Source of the DNA: a virus
DNA length: 46,618 bases
IMG/VR virus record: IMGVR_UViG_3300042542_004384
Location: 1 to 46,618 of that record
Reading direction: 5' to 3' (one strand)
The translations under genes were made by a program, and so were the position numbers. The notes below the pieces were generated by a model. The model saw only the letters and a list, made by a program, of their open reading frames with translations. It ran no database searches and was not told the DNA's origin. Below are positions 41,620 to 46,618 of this stretch, piece after piece. Every line of letters starts with the position of its first letter. Positions within the stretch are counted from its first letter, which is position 1.

Positions 41620-41680
41620 TGGTGGACCTGGGCGGAATCGAACCGCCGTCCGGAACACTTTTCTCTCTACTTCATACAGC
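41620..41680 (-). ncRNA. ssrA: tmRNA acceptor piece (T-arm and CCA end)
   Basis: On the minus strand, GGCGG-TTCGATT-CCGCC (41647-41631) is a perfect 5-bp T-stem with a T-loop, followed by CAGGTCC (41630-41624), discriminator A (41623) and encoded CCA (41622-41620). No complementary GGACCTG occurs just upstream where a tRNA 5' end would be; the partner is found downstream at 41557-41551, which shows a circular permutation. TTCCGGAC just before the T-stem resembles the TTTCGGAC found there in E. coli tmRNA. The 5' end is uncertain and may reach the stop of the upstream gene at 41689. Confidence 0.88.
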
Positions 41681-41688
41681 AATATTTT

Positions 41689-42381
41689 TTATGTTAAACT
41701 TCCGGCTACCCTACCTGCTACGGAAGCTACACGCTCCGCACCTGATTTAACCGCACCTTTTACTTTATTTTTAATGTTAGAAACACCCGTATCAATTTTT
41801 CTCTTTAATTCTGTACGTTTTTGTAATCCTTGAATATGTTTCGATTGTGCAGCTTTTGAAGCGGTATATGCAGATGATGCTTTATCGAAAGCAACATTTC
41901 TGCGTTTTTCCAATGATGCAGCTTTAGCTCTTTTAAAAGTTCCAGATAATCCTGTTGCGTTCTTTGCGTCTTTTTTTGCGGATCTCATTTTATTATACAA
42001 TTTTTCATGTGCTTTTAGTGTTGATGCAGCAGCACCGGCAGCACGTTTTGCACGGTATTTGTTAATTAAGTTTCTAATACCATGAACTGCACCGGATACA
42101 GCACCGCCTAATGATTCATCTAGTGCCAAATCAATAAATTCTTCATATAATTCTAGATTTGGATCTTCAGCACCCGTTAATGAGAGAATTGCGGATTCTT
42201 TTAAAGAAAGAAAAATATAGTTTTCAACAAAATGTTCCATCATAAGAGAAGCTAAATAGGCTTCTTCTTCTGAAATTTCATAATTTTCATCCACTTCATT
42301 ATATAGCTCTTGAGCCATAATTTCGATGAATTCAAAAAATAGACCCTCTCTTTGATTTTTTTGTTCTTCTGTTAGATACAT
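41689..42381 (-). CDS. Acidic-basic Ala/Lys-rich protein of unknown function (230 aa)
   Basis: A 230-aa protein with a strong charge split. Residues 1-90 are acidic and helical (FIEIMAQELYNEVDENYEIS, EEEAYLASLMMEHFVENYIF); from about 105 on it is Lys/Arg/Ala-rich (KYRAKRAAGAAASTLKAHEK, AKAASLEKRRNVAFDKASSA) and ends VASVAGRVAGSLT. The ATG at 42381 has AGGAG 7 bases before it. A nucleic-acid-binding or internal head/scaffold role would fit the basic part, but no family is recognised. It lies directly upstream of the tmRNA acceptor piece, so both are probably co-transcribed. Confidence 0.7.
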   Translation of the reverse strand: MYLTEEQKNQREGLFFEFIEIMAQELYNEVDENYEISEEEAYLASLMMEHFVENYIFLSLKESAILSLTGAEDPNLELYEEFIDLALDESLGGAVSGAVHGIRNLINKYRAKRAAGAAASTLKAHEKLYNKMRSAKKDAKNATGLSGTFKRAKAASLEKRRNVAFDKASSAYTASKAAQSKHIQGLQKRTELKRKIDTGVSNIKNKVKGAVKSGAERVASVAGRVAGSLT

Positions 42382-42395
42382 TTTGTTTCTCCTTT

Positions 42396-42710
42396 TTATT
42401 TATTTGAATTGTGAGAAAAACTACCTGACCCGGATGCAATTATACATGCAAGATTGCTCTTTGTCAAGAACAGTCCGATCGTGTATTCCTCATTGTCCTT
42501 ATTGTGTGTCATGAAAGAGAGTACGCCTTCTTTCGCATGGAGTGTGTCAATGCCGGCGAATACAATCTTCTCTTTTAGCTCTTTTGTTAAGAGATTCAAC
42601 ACAACATCTCTCTCAAAACAATTCACAGTGAATGTGACTTTGGTTTCTTTACTTTGTGCAGAAACTAAAGTAGAAAATGCAATTAGTACTGCACAGAGTA
42701 TAGTTTTCAT
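42396..42710 (-). CDS. Exported protein of unknown function (104 aa)
   Basis: A 104-aa protein whose first 19 residues, MKTILCAVLIAFSTLVSAQS, form a typical signal peptide with an A-x-A-like cleavage site (V-S-A). The mature part is mainly beta (KVTFTVNCFERDVVLNLLTK) with two cysteines. The ATG at 42710 follows the TAA of the cupin gene after one base; a longer reading frame would start inside that gene. It may act in the host periplasm during infection. No family recognised. Confidence 0.7.
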   Translation of the reverse strand: MKTILCAVLIAFSTLVSAQSKETKVTFTVNCFERDVVLNLLTKELKEKIVFAGIDTLHAKEGVLSFMTHNKDNEEYTIGLFLTKSNLACIIASGSGSFSHNSNK

Positions 42711-42711
42711 T

Positions 42712-42990
42712 TTATGTTCCCGTAGAAAATACATTTACGAATATTGTGTTATCTTCCAATGCTTCTACCTCATGCCATTCATTATCCACAAGATTCAATG
42801 GAACTGAGTTTTTGTTGATGATCTTTTCACCCTTTTCTTTACGTACAACACAGCTTCCAGAATGACACATCGTCAGATGATTAAAATTGTGTTCATGTCT
42901 CGGTAAACCTTCACCCGCATTTGCATGGTAAATATTTAATGTAGTGCCAGAAAATTCTACTGAATTTTTCGGCGTTATGAGTTTTACCAT
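42712..42990 (-). CDS. Small cupin-fold protein (92 aa)
   Basis: A 92-aa protein with the cupin pattern: GEGLPRH32EH34NFNH38LTMCHSG, a short loop, then VPLNLVDNEWH73EVEALED and FVNVFS. His32, His34, His38 and His73 could bind a metal. It is TAATG-coupled to the gene at 42990-43283 and follows the glycine-rich adhesin genes. Small cupins of this type are frequent in T4-like phages of aquatic bacteria; substrate and role are unknown. Confidence 0.75.
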   Translation of the reverse strand: MVKLITPKNSVEFSGTTLNIYHANAGEGLPRHEHNFNHLTMCHSGSCVVRKEKGEKIINKNSVPLNLVDNEWHEVEALEDNTIFVNVFSTGT

Positions 42991-43283
42991 TAGAATGTTT
43001 CGGTTCCGGTTGTAGTATTATTTTGAGAAACTGGCATAGGTTGATTTGTAATAAGATATGTTCCGTCCCACTCCCATCCGATACCACCTTGGCCAATTGA
43101 GTCTACTAAAATCCAAGTGTTAGAATTAGTCTTTTCCCAAATTTTAGTAGGTGTATCATTTTGTGGTAGTGCAATGTGATTTGTCGGAGGATTCCATTTA
43201 TCGGTATCACCATCCCATAAAACGATATTATCACAGTAATTTGGCTCAGACTGTGTATCAATTATGACGTAATTTTGTAACAT
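42990..43283 (-). CDS. Adhesin-associated small protein of unknown function (97 aa)
   Basis: A 97-aa protein, MLQNYVIIDTQSEPNYCDNI, then VLWDGDTDKWNPPTNHIALP, rich in Trp, Asn and Asp. The ATG at 43283 has AGGAA upstream and lies 10 bases after the stop of the glycine-rich protein. A longer frame up to 43577 is a shadow of that protein. A fibre cap, tail-fibre-assembly or tip protein is possible from position. The C-terminal end is Thr-rich (NNTTTGTETF). No family is recognised. Confidence 0.7.
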   Translation of the reverse strand: MLQNYVIIDTQSEPNYCDNIVLWDGDTDKWNPPTNHIALPQNDTPTKIWEKTNSNTWILVDSIGQGGIGWEWDGTYLITNQPMPVSQNNTTTGTETF

Positions 43284-43293
43284 TTTATTTCCT

Positions 43294-43974
43294 TTACCAT
43301 TCGATAAGTACAAGACCCGCGGCACCAGCACCACCGTTGTTGCCGGTATTGCGGGTTGGGTGTCCAGAGCCTCCTCCACCATAATTACCACCTGCGACCG
43401 ATGCACCGCCCGTGGTTGGAATAGCCAAAGAACTAAGTGAAGAATTCCCACCAGTGCCACCAATAGCCGAACCCAGGCCGAGATATGTACCACTCGAACC
43501 ACCAAAAGTAAGATCCGCTCCGGAAGAAGTTGATGAACCGGAACCTGGAGCGCCGCCTGCTGTAGCAGCGCCACCACCGTTCGCTGAAATAGTTGTTATA
43601 GATTGCGTACCGGATGCAACACTTGATTGCCCACCTGCGGTTGCTGCAGAAGCCAGAGAACCAAGCCCTCCGCTGCCGCCGGCACCTATAGTTACTGACA
43701 ATGTGCCAGCTGGGGTTAAACCAGTTAACCATTTAATCGCTGTACAACCGGCACCACCTCCAGGTCCGATAACAGTTACGCAGCAGCCGCTAGCGGTGGC
43801 GGCGGCGCCACCACCGCCGCCACCAACCACAGTAACTTTGATTTTAGTTACACCTGTAGGTATAGTAAATGTACCAGAAGAAGTAAAGGCTTGTGCAGAC
43901 CCACCGATAAATGCTGTGTTCTGTTGGCTACTATCGTTGAATAATACACCTGTATTATTAAGTGTTGCTGGCAT
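43294..43974 (-). CDS. Glycine-rich adhesin / tail-fibre tip protein
   Basis: A 226-aa protein. A short N-terminal hook (MPATLNNTGVLFNDSSQQNT) is followed by FTSSGTFTIPTGVTKIKVTV, VGGGGGG, and a long series of Gly-rich segments (GPGGGAGCTAI, GAGGSGGLGS, GGNYGGGGSGH) and ends GAAGLVLIEW. This layout is typical of phage receptor-binding tips made of polyglycine-type repeats, functionally like T4-group gp38 adhesins. Such proteins vary quickly at their loops and decide host range. The gene lies away from the main fibre operon, between a nuclease gene and two small genes, with a GGGAG signal. Confidence 0.85.
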   Translation of the reverse strand: MPATLNNTGVLFNDSSQQNTAFIGGSAQAFTSSGTFTIPTGVTKIKVTVVGGGGGGAAATASGCCVTVIGPGGGAGCTAIKWLTGLTPAGTLSVTIGAGGSGGLGSLASAATAGGQSSVASGTQSITTISANGGGAATAGGAPGSGSSTSSGADLTFGGSSGTYLGLGSAIGGTGGNSSLSSLAIPTTGGASVAGGNYGGGGSGHPTRNTGNNGGAGAAGLVLIEW

Positions 43975-43978
43975 TGTG

Positions 43979-44650
43979 TTAATTCTCCCGTACTGTTGTC
44001 CTGTAGTATTTGATGTATTCTGCCAATGTATTTATATGATCTTCAGTTTTCTCAATAAAAACTAGCGGTTCATCATTTTCAACAGCCATGACTGTGACAA
44101 GTTGATCAATGTTTTTACCGACTAATTCGTCATACATGAGTGCATAAGCACATTCTTGTGCAAAGTAATCAAAAATATCATCTCTCTTCTTCACTTTCTT
44201 TGAAGTCTTGAAATCAATTACAGAGAGTACACCGTCCCACTCTGCAATTAAGTCCACGCGACCTGCCATGCCGATCTTTTCAGACCAAAGAGAACATTCT
44301 TGATAATGAATATTATTAATCTTACTCATCAGCGGCTTCAGCGAATTGAACATTTCAATTGCATCTGGCATTTCTTTTTGCCACATGATCTTTTCATTGT
44401 TCAAGTATTTTTCCGCTAGAGAGTGTACGCGAGTACCACGACCGGAGGCCATTTTCGAAATACGATTAGCCTCAGCTTCGCCGACACGCGCACGCCACTC
44501 CATAATCGCCTGCTTCTTCATTGCACCGATAACAGTGGTGACAGACGGTAAACGCACACCACTTGGCGTGGTGTAGTAACGCTTACCGTCGTCGCCTGTT
44601 ACTGAGACTAGATCAGGTAATACCTTCGGCGGGCAATGAATAAATGTCAT
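43979..44650 (-). CDS. MGME1/PD-(D/E)xK-type exonuclease
   Basis: A 223-aa protein from ATG at 44650 (MTFIHCPPKVLPDL). It has SGVRLPSVTTVIGAMKKQAI, a basic stretch with RGTRVHSLAEKYL, then the nuclease core MAGRVD133LIAEW and VIDFK148TSKK (D146-x-K148), and the following Q165ECAYALMY helix of RecB-like nucleases. This is the pattern of the mitochondrial-genome-maintenance exonuclease type that is common in T4-like phages, likely in DNA recombination or repair. The start overlaps the preceding gene by 38 bases. A longer frame to 44722 is probably not used. Confidence 0.82.
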   Translation of the reverse strand: MTFIHCPPKVLPDLVSVTGDDGKRYYTTPSGVRLPSVTTVIGAMKKQAIMEWRARVGEAEANRISKMASGRGTRVHSLAEKYLNNEKIMWQKEMPDAIEMFNSLKPLMSKINNIHYQECSLWSEKIGMAGRVDLIAEWDGVLSVIDFKTSKKVKKRDDIFDYFAQECAYALMYDELVGKNIDQLVTVMAVENDEPLVFIEKTEDHINTLAEYIKYYRTTVREN

Positions 44651-44891
44651 CGTATAGTTCTTTCTGTTTAAAACGCTTTTCTTGTATGGTTTCTTGTTTC
44701 CAGATTTTTCTGGGATTGCCACACATTATACAACGTGGCGTGTGACAATTCAATGCGTGGTGTTTAAAGAACCGATGTGGTTGTTTTTCTACAATTCCCG
44801 CAGCTTTTGCAATTTTCGCTTGCTTTTTTACTGCAATTTGTTTCGAGTGAATGCGTTTACTGTGTTTGATTTTAAACTCTTCGCTACTCAT
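44613..44891 (-). CDS. Cys-rich conserved phage protein (92 aa)
   Basis: A 92-aa basic protein (MSSEEFKIKHSKRIHSKQIA). The core HALNCHTPRCIMCGNPRKIW, followed by QETIQEKRFKQ, with CxxxxxCxxC cysteines, is a small zinc-type motif I recall from conserved hypothetical proteins of T4-like phages. Its start overlaps the stop of the homing endonuclease by 8 bases, and its end overlaps the nuclease start by 38 bases. Function unknown; DNA or RNA binding is possible. Confidence 0.7.
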   Translation of the reverse strand: MSSEEFKIKHSKRIHSKQIAVKKQAKIAKAAGIVEKQPHRFFKHHALNCHTPRCIMCGNPRKIWKQETIQEKRFKQKELYDDIYSLPAEGIT

Positions 44892-45549
44892 TATGCATCT
44901 CCGATTTAAACTTACATTTTTCCCCGTGATATCTTTTATAGTTTCCGTTGTCTATAATTTTACCACAATGTTCGCAATTTTTCTTCGGTTTGGATTTTCC
45001 TTTATTTGGATGAACATAGTTTGGATCTGTTAATGTTTTCATTAGAGAATCATGATGTTTTTTATTATGTTCTTTAGTATGTTTTCTTCCTTTAAGCGCC
45101 TCACTTACTAATTGTTTTTGTTTTTCGCTCTGTTTTTTCCCATACATTCCGCATCTTTTTTGAATGTGCAATTGTTTAACAGTAGAACTTATTAAATCTG
45201 ATCTACGTAAAGCAGATTCTGATATTTTCTTGCATACTTTTTCATATAGAGGATGTAAAGGATCAAGAACAATATTACCACCTTGACCTCCATATGCAAT
45301 ATTATAATATTCATCACTTTCGATAATAGAATTATCGATCAATTCTTTTTCTTTGTTGTCCATATCTTCTTTGTTATCAAAGACATAAAGTATTTCTCTT
45401 TTGAATTTATCTTTACCATACTTTTTTATAGCTTTTGCCAATATTTTACCAGATCCAAGATATAAATCATTCGCATCTGTTGTAATATGTTTTCCTATAT
45501 ATTTTTTATTGTTTACTAAACATGTAGTGACATATATTGTATAGTACAT
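44884..45549 (-). CDS. GIY-YIG homing endonuclease (free-standing, Seg-like)
   Basis: A 221-aa protein. The N-terminus YTIYVTTCLVNNKKYIGKHI holds the two strands of the GIY-YIG nuclease motif, followed by YLGSGKILAKAIKKYGKDKF, KREILYVFDNKEDMD and the conserved Glu in NKEKELI. Residues about 135-170 (CGMYGKKQSEKQKQLVSEAL, KGRKHTKEHNKKHHDSLMKT) resemble the NUMOD3 DNA-binding helices, and the end (CEHCGKIIDNGNYKRYHGEK) is a zinc-finger-like element. Such free-standing enzymes cut neighbouring DNA of related phages and spread by repair. It stands between phoH and the 92-aa gene, overlapping the latter. Its ribosome-binding site AGGAGG (45560-45555) is 5 bases from the ATG and lies in a strong hairpin. 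Confidence 0.92.
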   Translation of the reverse strand: MYYTIYVTTCLVNNKKYIGKHITTDANDLYLGSGKILAKAIKKYGKDKFKREILYVFDNKEDMDNKEKELIDNSIIESDEYYNIAYGGQGGNIVLDPLHPLYEKVCKKISESALRRSDLISSTVKQLHIQKRCGMYGKKQSEKQKQLVSEALKGRKHTKEHNKKHHDSLMKTLTDPNYVHPNKGKSKPKKNCEHCGKIIDNGNYKRYHGEKCKFKSEMHNE

Positions 45550-45551
45550 TA

Positions 45552-45604
45552 ATTCCTCCTATGTTAACATATCTATTTATATCAAAACTTAACATAGGAG
45601 GAAT
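45552..45604 (-). promoter_or_regulatory. Hairpin that hides the endonuclease ribosome-binding site
   Basis: A perfect 16-bp inverted repeat: ATTCCTCCTATGTTAA (45552-45567, plus strand) and TTAACATAGGAGGAAT (45589-45604), with a 21-base loop. On the minus-strand RNA the distal arm includes AGGAGG of the homing endonuclease, 5 bases from its ATG, so transcripts that read through from phoH would fold and block initiation. The distance from the phoH stop (45610) is 5 bases. Confidence 0.9.
45574..45581 (-). promoter_or_regulatory. Late promoter inside the hairpin loop
   Basis: A perfect TATAAATA on the minus strand lies in the loop of the 45552-45604 hairpin. A start about 6 bases downstream leaves out the upstream arm, so late transcripts have a free AGGAGG. 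T4 genes e, soc and some homing endonucleases are known to use this arrangement. Confidence 0.8.
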
Positions 45605-45609
45605 ATTAT

Positions 45610-46383
45610 TTAGTCGGATGATGAATTATCATCTTCATAACGCATTGTAGCAGAAATCCAATCACGCACTAAACTGGATCTCACAATATCATTAACAGTA
45701 AACTCTATTCTGGAGTGTGAATTCATAAGCTTAGAAATTTCTAAAAACTTTATGAGACCCGATACATCATTCTTTTTCTTGTTTAAATCAGTTTGACGAT
45801 AGTCGCCGCACCAAATAATTTTGGATCGATAACCGACACGGGTCATTACGGTGTTTATTTCTTCCCACGTCATATTTTGGCATTCATCAACAATGATAAT
45901 TGCATCATCGAATGACATACCGCGGATGAAAGACGTTGAAATGAATTCAATAAAGCCCTGTTCCTCTAGTCGAGTATATGCGTCTGGACGACCAAACAAT
46001 GTGTGGCAAATTTGCTGATAGGGTTGTCTGTAGATTTCCGTCTTTTCATCTAGGTCACCGGGTAAGTGCCCGACTTCTCGCGACGGAACTGCCGATCTAA
46101 CAATAATTATCTTGTTAAACGGATTTGATTTGTCTAATACTTCTTCAAGTGCTTTGTAAAGTGCTATAAATGTTTTACCTGTTCCTGCTACACCGTGAAG
46201 TGCAACAAAGTAATCACCTCTTCGATATGCGTCGTAGAATTTCTTTTGATTTTCTGTTAGAGGTTGAAATGTTTTTAAATGATCCAGCTTTAGTTTGAGA
46301 CAATTTGATGTATTACCACTTGCTCTGTAGTCTTCAATTTCAATGATATCGTCTCTTTTTACATTTGATTTGCGACTGGCCAT
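45610..46383 (-). CDS. phoH: PhoH-like ATPase
   Basis: A 257-aa P-loop ATPase. Walker A is GVAGTGKT (64-71), Walker B AIIIVDECQN (161-170), with KIIIVRSAVPSREVGHLPGD between them and KIIWCGDYRQTDL as a sensor region, all typical of PhoH. The N-terminal LKTFQPLTENQKKFYDAYRR block is also conserved. PhoH is very common in marine and freshwater T4-like phages; its function is unsettled (RNA helicase or nuclease related). AGGAG is 6 bases before the ATG. The homing endonuclease follows after the hairpin. Confidence 0.93.
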   Translation of the reverse strand: MASRKSNVKRDDIIEIEDYRASGNTSNCLKLKLDHLKTFQPLTENQKKFYDAYRRGDYFVALHGVAGTGKTFIALYKALEEVLDKSNPFNKIIIVRSAVPSREVGHLPGDLDEKTEIYRQPYQQICHTLFGRPDAYTRLEEQGFIEFISTSFIRGMSFDDAIIIVDECQNMTWEEINTVMTRVGYRSKIIWCGDYRQTDLNKKKNDVSGLIKFLEISKLMNSHSRIEFTVNDIVRSSLVRDWISATMRYEDDNSSSD

Positions 46384-46406
46384 TAAAGCTCCTTGTTATT
46401 GTTGTT

Positions 46407-46618
46407 TTACCACTCCCTCTGCATCTTTGTTTTGTGTGTCTTAGCCAAAGTATTGCCGGGAACTGACTCTTTGATTCTGTTAATAACATATTTTTCAAAA
46501 GTAGAATCGGCTTTTCCTACACCTGGAGTACTCATTCGCATACCATCACCAAAACCTGGGAGACTCTCAAGTGTAAAAAATCTTTCGAGATGTGGATTAC
46601 TTTCCTTGAACGCATCAA
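46407..46618 (-). CDS. C-terminal part of an unidentified gene (cut by the window end)
   Basis: Seventy codons and two bases remain of a frame that ends TAA at 46409-46407. The visible part has FKESNPHLERFFTLESLPGF, then GDGMRMSTPGVGKADSTFEK and a basic end (KTHKTKMQREW). No family is recognised. It stops 23 bases before the phoH start and is read in the same direction, so it probably heads the same operon. Confidence 0.6.
   Translation of the reverse strand, partial: DAFKESNPHLERFFTLESLPGFGDGMRMSTPGVGKADSTFEKYVINRIKESVPGNTLAKTHKTKMQREW

Larger units (their letters stand above)
41344..41688 (-). other. 345-base gene-free region that holds the permuted tmRNA
   Basis: No protein-coding gene is credible here. 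The region carries both tmRNA pieces, the spacer between them, a terminator-like hairpin and the endolysin ribosome-binding site. A 170-aa frame on the plus strand across it (41321-41833) is a shadow. Confidence 0.85.

Noticed and set aside
41620-41700. Ordinary tRNA gene at the T-arm/CCA
   Set aside because: No matching 5' acceptor strand or anticodon arm occurs upstream of the T-arm; the acceptor partner is downstream, which fits a permuted tmRNA.
41321-41833. 170-aa plus-strand frame across the tmRNA
   Set aside because: It runs antisense to the endolysin start, both tmRNA pieces and the end of the 230-aa gene, and has no ribosome site.
42397-42404. AATAAATA before the 230-aa gene as late promoter
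   Set aside because: A start at the usual distance would fall inside the AGGAG ribosome site, and the motif has a mismatch.
43412-44065. 217-aa Pro-rich plus-strand frame
   Set aside because: It is the antisense of the glycine-rich adhesin (Gly codons read as Pro/Ala) and has no signals.

Overview
The window is part of the genome of a T4-like myophage (Tevenvirinae relative, A+T-rich). The diagnosis rests on homologues recognised from their sequence: baseplate gp6, gp8, gp25, gp53, gp48, the hub pair gp5/gp27, gp26, head-completion gp4, ssDNA-binding gp32, helicase loader gp59, late co-activator gp33 and PhoH. Compact packing (many TAATG and ATGA stop/start overlaps) and TATAAATA late-promoter motifs agree with this. 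Several proteins look like those of aquatic T4-like phages (the DUF4815-type fibre protein, collagen-like fibres, gp32 without zinc cysteines, SleB-type endolysin, PhoH). The host is not directly visible. A phage-encoded, circularly permuted two-piece tmRNA points to a host lineage that uses this gene form: some betaproteobacteria, alphaproteobacteria or cyanobacteria. The predicted tag ANEERFLAAA looks proteobacterial.

Layout. (1) 1-29652, minus strand: a long late operon read from right to left: gp48 tail-tube cap, gp53, gp27-like hub, gp5 N-terminal (OB) half, gp5-type spike as a separate gene, an unknown structural protein, gp25, gp6, a gp7-position protein, an accessory fibre-like protein, gp8, a 2182-aa DUF4815-type protein, a small coiled-coil protein, a 1673-aa fibre (38-residue repeats, collagen-like repeats, S74 self-cleaving chaperone end), and further fibre-type proteins. 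(2) 29718-38224, plus strand: gp4, a glycosyltransferase-FkbM methyltransferase fusion, a conserved T4-like protein, a second tail-tube-fold protein, the gp26 tail-assembly gene with a probable -1 frameshift into a gp51-like extension, and two long tape-measure candidates, the first with a lysozyme-like domain. A bidirectional terminator closes this operon. (3) 38255-46618, minus strand: PhoH, a GIY-YIG homing endonuclease, a Cys-rich small protein, an MGME1-like nuclease, a glycine-rich adhesin cassette, a basic Ala/Lys-rich protein, the permuted tmRNA, endolysin, a small membrane protein, gp33, gp59, a 5'(3')-deoxyribonucleotidase and gp32.

How it works together: gp33 and TATAAATA promoters would switch on the late operons; gp26/frameshift product, tube-fold protein and tape-measure candidates build the tail, and the wedge/hub genes build the baseplate; gp32/gp59 serve replication; SleB endolysin with a possible small membrane partner serves lysis; the tmRNA may keep ribosomes recycled during infection.

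Most interesting: the two-piece tmRNA with its G3-U70 alanine identity pair; a perfect 16-bp hairpin that hides the ribosome-binding site of the homing endonuclease, with a late promoter in its loop; the double slippery frameshift site at the end of gp26; and the glycosyltransferase-FkbM fusion inside a virion-assembly operon.
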